This document shows positions 10,651 through 17,976 of a DNA stretch of 64,000 nucleotides, piece after piece. Source of the stretch: Arthrobacter sp. SDTb3-6. GTDB taxonomy: Bacteria; Actinomycetota; Actinomycetes; Actinomycetales; Micrococcaceae. Made by a program: the position numbers and the translations under genes. The stretch is taken from positions 62,001-126,000 of the forward strand of contig NZ_JAAMFN010000005.1 of the NCBI RefSeq assembly GCF_013376095.1, read 5' to 3'. Position 1 is the stretch's first letter. Each line of letters begins with the position of its first letter. The notes beneath the pieces are model-generated. The model did not search any database. It worked only from the letters and a program-made list of their open reading frames with translations, and was not told the DNA's origin.

Positions 10651-11481
10651 AGCTGCGATGGGCAGCAGCGGCGCTCCGGCCTGGGCGGCCTCGAGCGAGG
10701 TCTGCCAGACGCGGCGCAGGGAGGCGAACTTGAACCAGTGCTGTTTGAGCACGGCCGGATTGGCACGCAGGGTGCGGACCTCGGTCTCGCCGATGGCCAC
10801 CCCCAGCAGGACGGGGTCCGTCCCGTATTTCCAGGCCTCCCAGGTGCCGGCGGATTCGTCCACTATGGATTCCTCGGCCTTCATGCCCGCCACGAGCTGC
10901 ATGACCACCTTGGCGTCCAGGCCCTTGACCTGGCCATTGCGGTCGGTGCCCTTCGTCTTGTAGTCGATGATGCACAGCTTGCCGCCGATGGTGGCCACCA
11001 GGTCCAGCGTGCCGGCATAGCCAAGCGTTTCATTCCATACGGTGATTTCCGGCGCCAGCGGCTGGACCTTGTACTCATCCCACCAGGCGTCGAAACGCAC
11101 GGCAAAGTTTTCCTCACCCTTGTCCGCCAGTGCGGCGCGCGCCTCCGGCATTTGGTGGGGCCGGCCCAGGGCGCGCAACGCGACCTGTTCGCAGTAGTGG
11201 TGGACCCGGTCCCCGCGGGAGGCGGCAGCATCCCGGTACTGTTCGGCGGCGTTGGAGCTGTCCCGCACCACGGTGCGCAGGCGGCCCGGATTGCCCACGG
11301 CGTCGCCCAGGTCGGGGTGCCTGGCCACGGCATTGGCCGCCATGTAACCGATCCAGCCGTCCAGGCTCGCCGCCTGCTGGCCGATCACCGTGGTGATCGA
11401 TGGAACCTTGGGCGGTTCCGACAGGGAACGGGCGTACATGCGCCCAAGGTCGGTGGTGTGTGCCAATGCTGGTGCCGTCAT
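10639..11481 (-). CDS. PD-(D/E)XK nuclease superfamily protein (Cas4/RecB-like fold)
   Basis: The protein is 280 residues. A PD-(D/E)XK-like active site is visible in GYAGTLDLVATIGGKLCIIDYKTK (residues roughly 154-177): Asp in TLDL, then D-Y-K on the next strand. The RVHHYCEQVALRAL region resembles the N-terminal helix of RecB/Cas4-type nucleases. There are no iron-sulfur cysteines. It stands alone between def and the prophage. Its exact role is not known to me; it may be a housekeeping DNA-repair-type nuclease conserved in the genus. Confidence 0.7.
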   Translation of the reverse strand: MTAPALAHTTDLGRMYARSLSEPPKVPSITTVIGQQAASLDGWIGYMAANAVARHPDLGDAVGNPGRLRTVVRDSSNAAEQYRDAAASRGDRVHHYCEQVALRALGRPHQMPEARAALADKGEENFAVRFDAWWDEYKVQPLAPEITVWNETLGYAGTLDLVATIGGKLCIIDYKTKGTDRNGQVKGLDAKVVMQLVAGMKAEESIVDESAGTWEAWKYGTDPVLLGVAIGETEVRTLRANPAVLKQHWFKFASLRRVWQTSLEAAQAGAPLLPIAAPAG

Positions 11482-11595
11482 GGTTCCACTATTTCACTAC
11501 CCGCCGACACTTTGCAGGCCGCCAACGCCCGGCTGTGGATAAGACGGGGCCGGCGGATAACGCCGGGTCGGCGCAGGGAAGGGCCACGGCAACGA

Positions 11596-11639
11596 AAAAG
11601 CCCCTCTGACCAGTGTTTGTGCTGGTCAGAGGGGCTTTT
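11596..11639. terminator. Host-side tRNA-Val terminator displaced by prophage integration
   Basis: An 18-bp perfect stem (AAAAGCCCCTCTGACCAG with its complement) around the loop TGTTTGTG, with A and T runs on both sides, reads as a bidirectional intrinsic terminator. It is the original 3' flank of the tRNA-Val gene, now separated from it by the prophage. A near copy with compensating arm changes lies at the other end (49240-49285). Confidence 0.85.
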
Positions 11640-11644
11640 GTGTT

Positions 11645-11688
11645 GGTGGGCGATACTGGGTTCGAACCAGTGACCTCTTCGGTGTGAA
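11645..11688. other. attL: 44-bp core identical to 49291-49334
   Basis: The 44 bases are identical to 49291-49334 and comprise the 3' part of tRNA-Val(CAC), from the anticodon loop to the discriminator base plus two bases. Identity ends abruptly at 11689. The 5' half of the tRNA is absent here, so this is the displaced 3' fragment on the host side. A tyrosine integrase gene lies immediately inside, as expected for attL. Confidence 0.93.
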
Positions 11689-11713
11689 AGACAAGCCCGG
11701 CTAAAAGCGGCAG

Positions 11714-11803
11714 GTAGCCCCGTGTAGCGCGAACGCACTAAATCCGGCTCTGACCTGCGGCAATGCCCTATTTTCCGGGCACTAGCCGTAGTCCCGTGTA
11801 GCG
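11714..11803. repeat. Pair of 16-bp direct repeats near attL (candidate Int/Xis sites)
   Basis: GTAGCCCCGTGTAGCG (11714-11729) and GTAGTCCCGTGTAGCG (11788-11803) differ at one base and share orientation. They lie between the att core and the 22-bp arm repeats, and the second copy is within the 3' end of the integrase gene. Position and spacing fit recombinase or excisionase binding sites; this is inference. Confidence 0.55.
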
Positions 11804-13024
11804 TGGCGGGGTAACGCTTTGCGGTACGTTTGCGGTACGCGAACCGGCCCAGACCCCGCCGGCTGCGGCCGCCCGAACCGGCAAGGCCAACCCCTCGGCA
11901 ACATGCTCGGCGGGCAGCTCAGCCAGGTGGGCGTAGCGTTCCGTCGTCGACGAAGACGCATGCCCCAGCAGCCGTGAAACCTCCGCCAGGGGCACCCCGG
12001 ACTGAATCAACCAAGACGCATAGGTGTGGCGAAGGTCATGCGGACGCAGATCCCCCACCCCGGCAAGTTTCAGCGTCGGCCCCCACACCCGCTTGCGCCA
12101 GTTGTCCAGGTCCGTCATCGCCCCACGCCCATGCAGCACAAGCCCAGACCGGCACCGCCCCACCTGGTGGACATGCCCGCAGTCCGCGCTCGCAGCCGTC
12201 CCCAGTTCGTCCAGCAGGTCCGCCACCCAGTCCAGCAGCGGCACGGACCGGGCCAGCTTCCCCTTCGGGTACGGCTTGATCTTCCCCGAGGCGCTGTCCC
12301 AGGTCTCCACCACGTGGATCATCATGCGCTCGCGGTCCACGCGGTGGGCGTGCAGGCCCATGGCTTCGCCCCAGCGCATCCCGGAGCCGATGAGCAGCCC
12401 GATGATGGCGGCGTCGCGTTTGGAGTCCAGGACGGCGTCGAGGGCCTGGTATTCGGCCTTGGTGAGGTAGCGTTCCTGGGCGGGGGCGCGGCGCGGGAGT
12501 TGGAGCCGGTGGAGCGGGTTGGCATCGATGATTTCGGCGTCGACGGCGGCCATGATGGAGGCGTTGAAGATCCCGAAGATGCGTTGCACGCTGGAGGCGG
12601 CGAGCAGGTGGACGACGGGCTTGTATTTGGGGTCTTCCCGGCGTTTGAGTTCGGCGGCCGGCACGCGCCGTTCGGTGGCTGTGAGTTCGGCCAGCCACTT
12701 TCGGCCGGTGTGGCGTGTGATCTCGTCCAGGGGCGTGTCCTGCCATTTGGGCATGAGGTAGTGGTCCCGCAGGGTCAGCTCTGAGGCGGCGGTGGAGGAT
12801 TCGAGTTTGCGGGTGGGCCACCATTCCTCGCACCATTCCCCCCAGGGCCGGGCGGCGGCGGCAGGGTCGCGCCAGCCGCCGCTGCGGGATTCGGCTTCTT
12901 TGAGCGTGGCCGCGTTCAGGGCGGCCTTTTTGTGGGGGAAGCTGCCGGCGGAGCGTTCCTTGCCGTTGCCGTCCCTGTAGAGGCCCTGGTGTTTGCCGGA
13001 GGGCAGGAGTTTGGTCCATGCCAT
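11768..13024 (-). CDS. int: Tyrosine-type site-specific integrase
   Basis: The 418-residue integrase has an N-terminal arm-binding region (about 1-60), a SAM-like core-binding domain (about 60-190) and a catalytic domain. Catalytic residues seen are Arg in [12 protein letters not shown], His-x-x-Arg in [12 protein letters not shown], the GH of [13 protein letters not shown], and the Tyr of ERYAHL. It abuts attL and is the last gene of the leftward lysogeny transcript. Its last codons overlap the candidate arm-type repeats, so the gene end doubles as attachment-site DNA. Confidence 0.95.
   Translation of the reverse strand: MAWTKLLPSGKHQGLYRDGNGKERSAGSFPHKKAALNAATLKEAESRSGGWRDPAAAARPWGEWCEEWWPTRKLESSTAASELTLRDHYLMPKWQDTPLDEITRHTGRKWLAELTATERRVPAAELKRREDPKYKPVVHLLAASSVQRIFGIFNASIMAAVDAEIIDANPLHRLQLPRRAPAQERYLTKAEYQALDAVLDSKRDAAIIGLLIGSGMRWGEAMGLHAHRVDRERMMIHVVETWDSASGKIKPYPKGKLARSVPLLDWVADLLDELGTAASADCGHVHQVGRCRSGLVLHGRGAMTDLDNWRKRVWGPTLKLAGVGDLRPHDLRHTYASWLIQSGVPLAEVSRLLGHASSSTTERYAHLAELPAEHVAEGLALPVRAAAAGGVWAGSRTANVPQSVTPPRYTGLRLVPGK
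11818..11839 (+). repeat. 22-bp arm-type repeat, left copy
   Basis: TTTGCGGTACG occurs twice in tandem here. The same 22 bases recur in the same orientation at 49186-49207, near the other prophage end. Tandem 11-mers near both att cores are typical of arm-binding sites for tyrosine integrases. The copy lies inside the integrase coding region. Confidence 0.7.
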
Positions 13025-13057
13025 GGTGTCCCCTCGTTTCTTCTCAGCCCTGGCGGG

Positions 13058-13462
13058 CTAGCGCGGTTGGTGCTCGACGGCGGCCAGATGGTCTTTTTCG
13101 TCGTCGGTGAGTGTGTCGAGCCGGTCTTGGGCGACGTCCGGGGTGACCCAGAGTTCCTCGGCGAGCTCGTGGAGGTTGTGCGCCCAGGCGCCGTGCCGGC
13201 ACAGGTCATCGATGGTGATCAGGCGCCGCGCCGTCTCGGCACGCACTTGGTATTCGATGCGGGGCCGCTGGCATCCGTCGTGGCCGCGTTCGACGTGAAT
13301 CATCTCGTGGGTGATGGTGCAGCGCCGTTCGACCTGCTGCAGCCGCTTGTCGAGCCAGATGACGCCGCGCCCGTCAGTGCGGCCAGGTTGGCCATCGGGC
13401 ATGCGAACCCAGCTGATGGTGATGTGCGTCAACGCCCGAAGCGTCCCCCAAGGATCGAACAT
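13058..13462 (-). CDS. ImmA/IrrE-type metallopeptidase
   Basis: This 134-residue protein carries the zinc peptidase motif THEMIHVERGH (HExxH). A helix-rich tail with RIEYQVRAETARRL resembles the IrrE/ImmA family. In mobile elements such as ICEBs1, ImmA cleaves the element's own repressor after a damage or quorum signal. Here it lies in the leftward lysogeny operon but is separated from the repressor by two cargo genes. The repressor has no LexA-type self-cleaving domain, so repressor proteolysis is a reasonable inferred role. Confidence 0.8.
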   Translation of the reverse strand: MFDPWGTLRALTHITISWVRMPDGQPGRTDGRGVIWLDKRLQQVERRCTITHEMIHVERGHDGCQRPRIEYQVRAETARRLITIDDLCRHGAWAHNLHELAEELWVTPDVAQDRLDTLTDDEKDHLAAVEHQPR

Positions 13463-13515
13463 GACCTAATGGTATGGGCGCCCCTATGTTACCGGCGCGT
13501 AGGTTCCGCGTGCAG

Positions 13516-14478
13516 TCAGTCTGCGAGTTTGATAATCGTCCGACCCGTATAGGTCGTAGTCGGCTCATCCCCTGGTCGTTGGCTGAGCTTCACATCGGCT
13601 TCAATCTTCACCCTGTCGCCATGGCTGATGGGCTTCAGTGCGTCGTGGTCAATCTTGCCAGGCTTGATGGGAATCAGTGTCTCATCGTCCAGTAGCAGGT
13701 GGATCCGCGCGACGTCCGTAATCGTTTGGATATGCCCAGTCAGCGTTTCCGTGTCACTGTCGAGCTCGCGCGACGTGACCACCTGCACAATTTGGCGCGC
13801 CACGGACTGAACGACATGGACTCGGAGGCTCGGATGGCTCGGTTGCCGCCATTCCAGGTCCATGTCAAAACCAGCCATGTCCAGTGTCTTTGCCAATTCG
13901 GAAAGGGCCGACGCTGCCCGGGGACCCAGGCCGGCGACCTCCCCGAGGAATTCGCTTCCGTCTGCGCTGGGCCCCAACGCCACGGCGTTCTTCATGATGT
14001 TGATCGCCTCGCCGATCGACTCGTCCACCAGCTGCGTGTCGGGTTCATCGAAAACTCCTACTTCCCCGGTGGGCGAAAGTTCGTCGGTCGGCGGCGTTGC
14101 AGGTTGGAATTCGAGAATGACCGATCCCTGGGCTGGGCCGGCGTTAAGTAGGAGTTTGGTCGACGACACTACGCCCGAATTCATTCGGCCTCGAAGGCCC
14201 GTGAAACCACGTTTGGAACCACCGATGGCTGTTACCAGTCGCTGCCACTTGGCCATCAAGTCGCCGACAGCCTCCATGCTGGCCATGGAGACATTGACGG
14301 CATCTCCAGTGAGCCGGAGCGAACCGGTGGATACTGCTGTTCGCCCGATAGTCGCGGCGACCGCCATGGCTTCGACGCTGATTCTAGAGAGGTCAGCGGC
14401 GGTGTCCCAGTGCACCTTCGGAATTTCATTGACGAGCGTTTTAGTCAGCGTAGAAAGGTCCAATTTCCGGGTAGCCAT
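13516..14478 (-). CDS. Unknown 320-residue partner of the nucleotidyltransferase-like gene
   Basis: I do not recognise this family. The protein is mostly soluble, with an N-terminal helical part, a middle low-complexity acidic stretch (about 125-150, PATPPTDELSPTGEVGVFDE), a helical segment (ALSELAKTLDMAGFDMDLEW) and a strand-rich C-terminus ending GRTIIKLAD. Its start has a near-perfect ribosome site (GGAGGTGATC, spacing 4 to the ATG). It overlaps the upstream nucleotidyltransferase-like gene by 38 bp. Base composition looks poorer in GC than the flanking integrase and late genes, suggesting separately acquired cargo. Confidence 0.8.
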   Translation of the reverse strand: MATRKLDLSTLTKTLVNEIPKVHWDTAADLSRISVEAMAVAATIGRTAVSTGSLRLTGDAVNVSMASMEAVGDLMAKWQRLVTAIGGSKRGFTGLRGRMNSGVVSSTKLLLNAGPAQGSVILEFQPATPPTDELSPTGEVGVFDEPDTQLVDESIGEAINIMKNAVALGPSADGSEFLGEVAGLGPRAASALSELAKTLDMAGFDMDLEWRQPSHPSLRVHVVQSVARQIVQVVTSRELDSDTETLTGHIQTITDVARIHLLLDDETLIPIKPGKIDHDALKPISHGDRVKIEADVKLSQRPGDEPTTTYTGRTIIKLAD

Positions 14479-15019
14479 CTAAGATCACCTCCAAATATCC
14501 TCGCCTTGGGTGAGAGTCCAATTTTACAGGTGTAGCACCCTTACTACCAGAACGCATTTTCGACCAGAGATCATCCCAGTATCCACGAGTGCGATAGTAG
14601 TCGCGAACGAAGGGATGCGACATTCCAGTGGTTGCGTCCGGAGCCCACGGAAGGATGAACGTATCCAACTCGAGGCCAAGTCCACGCCGAACCGACTTCC
14701 CACTGGCAAATGCCCCAATGACAGCCGCCGATTCGTTGATCGCAGATTCAGCTGCGGACGCCTCCACGAGGAAGACGCAGTCAATGTCGTCAGGTTCGGG
14801 CTTGATGGTGAAATACGAACCGCCCATCCAAACCGCGCAAACCGGCACGTGGCTACGAAGGAGTGCCGTGGCCGTCAAAAAATCATCCCAGAGTTTGGCA
14901 CGGCGATCCGTTGACGTACCAAATCTGGACTGTACAGCTTCCATCGTTGCGCTATATCGCCCTGCTGGCAGTGCGCCGGTTGCAGCCACGAGTTCCGGGA
15001 TTCCGTTCTCAGAGTTCAC
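14441..15019 (-). CDS. Nucleotidyltransferase-fold protein (DUF6932-like), lysogeny-module cargo
   Basis: The 192-residue protein has the polymerase-beta-type nucleotidyltransferase signature. GGS is at residues 66-68, Asp-x-Asp at 78 and 80 (in KPEPDDIDCVFLV), and a third Asp at about 119 on the strand LGLELDTFIL. The C-terminal GYWDDLWSKMR and RGYLEVIL elements resemble DUF6932 proteins as I remember them. Minimal enzymes of this fold act as toxins, tRNA modifiers or defence effectors. It starts at GTG 15019, 3 bp after the repressor stop and with a GGGGG ribosome site inside the repressor end, so both are made from the lysogenic transcript. Confidence 0.75.
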   Translation of the reverse strand: MNSENGIPELVAATGALPAGRYSATMEAVQSRFGTSTDRRAKLWDDFLTATALLRSHVPVCAVWMGGSYFTIKPEPDDIDCVFLVEASAAESAINESAAVIGAFASGKSVRRGLGLELDTFILPWAPDATTGMSHPFVRDYYRTRGYWDDLWSKMRSGSKGATPVKLDSHPRRGYLEVILDGYPEIGPFYAD

Positions 15020-15022
15020 ACG

Positions 15023-15694
15023 TCAGTCCCCCTGTTCGTGTTCTTGAGTTTCTTCCCCGCGCTCCCCAGCGCGGGTTTCTTCTTCGGCGCCGTAGTTCGT
15101 TGAGCTATCGGCGGCGAGGTCGAAGTAGTTGGCCGGCAGCGGCACATTGCCGGCCGCGTCTGCGTCGGGATGGGCATGCTCATCTACGAATGGCATCTTG
15201 GGTTTCCGTTGCAAATGTGCGTCTTGCAAATTTGAAACGGAATTCGAAGGCAAAAAATTTTTGGGTGCAGGGCTCTCCCCTGCTTGGGTATTGGGGGCGG
15301 GGTGCTTTGCATTGCCCACCACCTCCTTGTCGCTGTCCGTTTGACGGTTGAGTTTCACGAGCTCGTGACCTAATGCGACATATGCGGCGTGTGCAGACTC
15401 GGGGAGTTTGCTTGAGCCGATTACGTGCAGGGAGTCCGGGTCGGAATCTGGGACGACCAGGTCAAGGGATCTGGCGGAGGCCATTACGATTTCCTTGATA
15501 CTGGCGCCGGTTCCTCTGGAGAGTGCCCGGATCGTTGCGGGATCGGGGAAGTTCTTCAAAGGTCCGTTGATCAACTGGTGGAGCCGCTTGTTTGATGGCG
15601 TGCCACCACAGGCGGCGGACAGGGCCTCGTAAGAGAGCCCGGCCGCTGCCTTGGCGTTCGCCAGTAGCGTTGCAAGATCCGGTTGAGTCATCAC
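15023..15694 (-). CDS. Phage immunity repressor (HTH N-terminus, disordered C-terminus)
   Basis: The first 75 residues form a Cro/C1-like helix-turn-helix (LSYEALSAACGG...NKRLHQLI...TIRALSRGTGAS). Residues about 120-223 are polar, acidic and repeat-poor, without a Ser/Lys peptidase site. It is the first gene of the leftward transcript, facing a divergent Cro-like gene across an operator-rich region. This is the normal layout for the repressor that keeps a prophage silent. Inactivation is more likely through the ImmA-like peptidase than by self-cleavage. Confidence 0.82.
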   Translation of the reverse strand: MMTQPDLATLLANAKAAAGLSYEALSAACGGTPSNKRLHQLINGPLKNFPDPATIRALSRGTGASIKEIVMASARSLDLVVPDSDPDSLHVIGSSKLPESAHAAYVALGHELVKLNRQTDSDKEVVGNAKHPAPNTQAGESPAPKNFLPSNSVSNLQDAHLQRKPKMPFVDEHAHPDADAAGNVPLPANYFDLAADSSTNYGAEEETRAGERGEETQEHEQGD

Positions 15695-15975
15695 GTTCCT
15701 AAGACTGCTGGGTCAAAACGGTAGCGCCAAATTACCAATGTTAGGCACCGCCTAAGCATATCGGCGCGCTGCGAGATCCCGCCGTGCCTAACAAGAAGTG
15801 GCGGTTTTTTTCGTCTCCGCGCCGAATATAGGGAGCATGGCAGGGCTGGGGGTTGCGTGACTGCCTAACAACACTTACTATTTCATTACCTAGTAATTGA
15901 CATGACCGCCTAAGGGGGCTTGAATTGGAATCACGCAAACAGCACCGAACCAACCGAAGGAGGTGGCCAGCCGGC
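15695..15975. promoter_or_regulatory. Divergent genetic-switch region with GCCTAA operators and rightward promoters
   Basis: TGCCTAACA occurs three times (15739-15747 on the minus strand, 15785-15793, 15862-15870). ACCGCCTAAG occurs twice (15747-15756, 15905-15914). Two of these form the palindrome TTAGGC-ACC-GCCTAA at 15741-15755. Rightward promoter candidates are TTGACA (15897-15902), 17 bp, TTGAAT (15920-15925), and TTGCGT (15853-15858), 17 bp, TACTAT (15876-15881). Each has one operator in its spacer, so repressor binding would block it directly. Confidence 0.75.
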
Positions 15976-16242
15976 ATGCGAATGAAGCTGGTAGCCCGCG
16001 ATTCCCTCGAAGACCGAATGGACCGCAAGGGCTGGTCGAACCGCCGTCTCGCGAAGTATGCGGATTGCGCGCCAGGCACAATCGACAACCTGATCTCAGG
16101 CCGAACCAAGGCAGTCAATGACGGACGTACGGCCGAACTTATCTGCGAGGCTCTCGATGTTCCCCTAGATGTCTACTTCGTGCCCGAAATCTCAAGCAAC
16201 ACTTCACGATCCATTACCCATAAGAGGAAGGTGGCGTCTTGA
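15976..16242 (+). CDS. Cro-like / early helix-turn-helix regulator
   Basis: An 88-residue XRE-type helix-turn-helix protein (GWSNRRLAKYADCAPGTIDNLISGR...AELICEALDVPLDVYF). I set the start at ATG 15976 because AAGGAGGTGG lies 10 bp upstream; a longer reading from 15925 would begin inside a promoter. It is the first rightward gene and faces the repressor, so it probably acts as the Cro counterpart or an early activator. Confidence 0.78.
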   Translation: MRMKLVARDSLEDRMDRKGWSNRRLAKYADCAPGTIDNLISGRTKAVNDGRTAELICEALDVPLDVYFVPEISSNTSRSITHKRKVAS

Positions 16243-16781
16243 GCATCTATTACGACACCGGTGGTATCGGTGACGACGCCTGGCTCTATCCGGCGGAGTG
16301 GGGTTGCGATGACTGCGGTCTCTATTACTCCTGGCCGGTAACGCCGGGCCTCGCGCCGGTCGATGACCCGCTGCAGAAGGACATGCTGGCGCTGATCGCC
16401 CAGCACACGCCGGAGTCGTGCAAGACAGCCCAGGCCGCCGCCGGCGTCGTCCAGGCGCAGGCCAACACGGCTGATGGCTTCACGGCCGACGACTACGAAT
16501 TCTTCGAGTCCCTGGGCAGCCATCACCCGTTGGAGATCTCGGCAACGCTGACCGTGGCCGAGGCTGAGGATCGGGAACGCCGTGGCATCCCGATGCCGAT
16601 CGGCGGGGACCCGGAGACGGACCTTGCACGCGATATCGTCCAGCGCCGCCATGACAACCGCATCCGGTGGACGCCGGCCCAGGCGAGGGCTCACGCGGCG
16701 CTCGCAGCCAAGCAGCGGCGGGTGGTCATTGGTGGCCAGTTGGTGTGTTGGTCGGACAATACGGACGCGGTGCCGTTGTGA
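16239..16781 (+). CDS. Hypothetical phage early protein with a CxxC pair
   Basis: This is a 180-residue protein beginning MSIYYDTGGIGDDAWLYPAEW and containing one CDDC pair near residue 23. It is acidic in the middle and has a basic, Ala-rich C-terminal helix. I do not recognise a family. The start is TTG at 16239, overlapping the preceding stop, with AAGAGGAAGG upstream. It is coupled to both neighbours. Confidence 0.65.
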   Translation: MSIYYDTGGIGDDAWLYPAEWGCDDCGLYYSWPVTPGLAPVDDPLQKDMLALIAQHTPESCKTAQAAAGVVQAQANTADGFTADDYEFFESLGSHHPLEISATLTVAEAEDRERRGIPMPIGGDPETDLARDIVQRRHDNRIRWTPAQARAHAALAAKQRRVVIGGQLVCWSDNTDAVPL

Positions 16782-17068
16782 GTGCGCAGCCGGTGGATGA
16801 TTTCAGGCCGTTGCCGGGGGCGTTGTCGCCGCGGTTGACGACGGCGGAGGCGGCCGTGGTGGCGCGGCGGCATCCGGTGACGGTGCGGCGGGCGTTGGAG
16901 GGTGGCGAGTTGCATGGTCAGCAGTCGAAGGCTGGTGGTCGGTGGCTGATTCGGGCGGAGTGCCTTGATGCGTGGATGGATGGCGTGAAGTGCGTCCATC
17001 AGTCGAATGTTTCCTCGTTCCGGCGGCGCAGTGGGGCGTCGCAGGCTCGAGTGTCTGGCAGGAAATGA
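16778..17068 (+). CDS. Excisionase-like MerR/Xis helix-turn-helix protein
   Basis: The 96-residue reading from GTG 16778 shows a small winged-helix fold: LTTAEAAVVARRHPVTVRRALEGGELHGQQ...GRWLIRAECLDAWMDG. This matches the excisionase/HTH_17 type that recognises DNA with a short helix-turn-helix and a wing ending in RW.I....L..W. The start overlaps the upstream stop (GTGA). It may be Xis for the integrase or an early regulator. Confidence 0.75.
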   Translation: MSAQPVDDFRPLPGALSPRLTTAEAAVVARRHPVTVRRALEGGELHGQQSKAGGRWLIRAECLDAWMDGVKCVHQSNVSSFRRRSGASQARVSGRK

Positions 17069-17100
17069 GAGTGCCCCCGCCTGAGGGAACGGGCGGGGGC
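17069..17100 (+). terminator. GC-rich hairpin after the excisionase-like gene
   Basis: GCCCCCGCC and GGCGGGGGC form a 9-bp stem around a loop of about 10 bases, just after the stop of the excisionase-like gene. There is no strong U-tract. It is probably an attenuator or partial terminator separating the first early genes from the next group. Confidence 0.55.
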
Positions 17101-17152
17101 GGGCAGAGCAAGTTTTCAGGTTAGTCAAAACTCAATCTAAAGGAATGGTCTC

Positions 17153-17698
17153 ATGAGTGGTTCCGCTAAGCCCAGCCCAGGTTCGGGCCGGCAAGTCCCT
17201 GTGGAGTTGGAAATGCCCGCGGGGATGTTTTTTGAGGGGCATGATTACAACCCCCTGAATGAGAAGACGATGTCCATTTTGGACACTCAGCGGCGGGTGG
17301 TCCGGCATCGGCGGGACCGGAAGTCGGATCTTCACCAGGTCTTGGATGATCTCGTCAGGTTGAATGCGGCGGCCCATGCGGCGGACCGCCAAGGCAATCT
17401 GGCGGCGCATTGGGATTCGCTCCTGTCTGCCGCGGCCCAGCTTTCGGAGCTGGTGAAGAAGGCCGGCAAGCAGATTGACGCTGCGGAGTCCCGTTACGAG
17501 GAGTTCTTTGAGTCTCCTCCCCCAGTACCGCCGGCAGGTGCGTCCTCCCCCTCCGCACCTGCCGGCCCACCACCCGCGGTCGGCAGTGCCGCCATCGTGG
17601 TGACGATGGACAAGCCGTCCAGTATCGCGTTCCCCGGATCGGCCGCCTATCTCTCCCGCCAGGGACAGGTCAATGGCATGATGCGGGGCCGATCATGA
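17153..17698 (+). CDS. Hypothetical phage early protein
   Basis: A 181-residue protein with a central amphipathic helical region (HRRDRKSDLHQVLDDLVRL...AAQLSELVKKAGKQIDAAE) likely to form a coiled coil. A Pro/Ala/Ser-rich linker (about 122-142) follows, then a short tail ending in SRQGQVNGMMRGRS. No family is recognised. AAAGGAATGG lies before the ATG. It overlaps the next gene by 4 bp. Confidence 0.65.
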   Translation: MSGSAKPSPGSGRQVPVELEMPAGMFFEGHDYNPLNEKTMSILDTQRRVVRHRRDRKSDLHQVLDDLVRLNAAAHAADRQGNLAAHWDSLLSAAAQLSELVKKAGKQIDAAESRYEEFFESPPPVPPAGASSPSAPAGPPPAVGSAAIVVTMDKPSSIAFPGSAAYLSRQGQVNGMMRGRS

Positions 17699-17976
17699 AC
17701 CTCACTGTTGAGCAGCTCGTGGAGCGGGCGATCAAGGCGTTGGAGTCCGGCCAGCCTGGTCTGGCGGTGTTGTACATGCGTCGGGCGCTGGTGTTGCTGG
17801 CGGTGGACCGCACCGTGGGCTTAGTGCAGGTCGCGTCGTCGGCCTTGGAGGCCCTGGTCAGTGTCTTCAGTTTCGTGGGCGAGTCGGTGGTGTCGGTCAT
17901 TGATGCGTTTATCGAGGGCGTGAAGGCGTTGTCGAATGTGTCGCAGCAGGATTTCATCCTGGTTGGTGAGTCATGA
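17695..17976 (+). CDS. Hypothetical phage early protein
   Basis: This 93-residue, helix-rich protein (MNLTVEQLVERAIKALESGQ...) has alternating hydrophobic helices (LEALVSVFSFVGESVVSVIDAFIEG) but no clear membrane span. No family is recognised. Both ends overlap neighbours by 4 bp, consistent with one translationally coupled early transcript. Confidence 0.62.
   Translation: MNLTVEQLVERAIKALESGQPGLAVLYMRRALVLLAVDRTVGLVQVASSALEALVSVFSFVGESVVSVIDAFIEGVKALSNVSQQDFILVGES

Noticed and set aside
11490-11645. Insertion-sequence or transposon ends near the prophage border
   Set aside because: The only repeats are the tRNA core and terminators; no transposase or terminal inverted repeats are visible.
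11647-11688. Second tRNA-Val gene at the left prophage end
   Set aside because: Only the 3' part from the anticodon loop onward is present; it is the attL remnant, not a functional tRNA.
16667-16777. Longer N-terminus for the excisionase-like protein
   Set aside because: The extra 37 residues overlap the upstream gene in another frame and are low complexity; GTG 16778 gives the usual overlap and family-like start.
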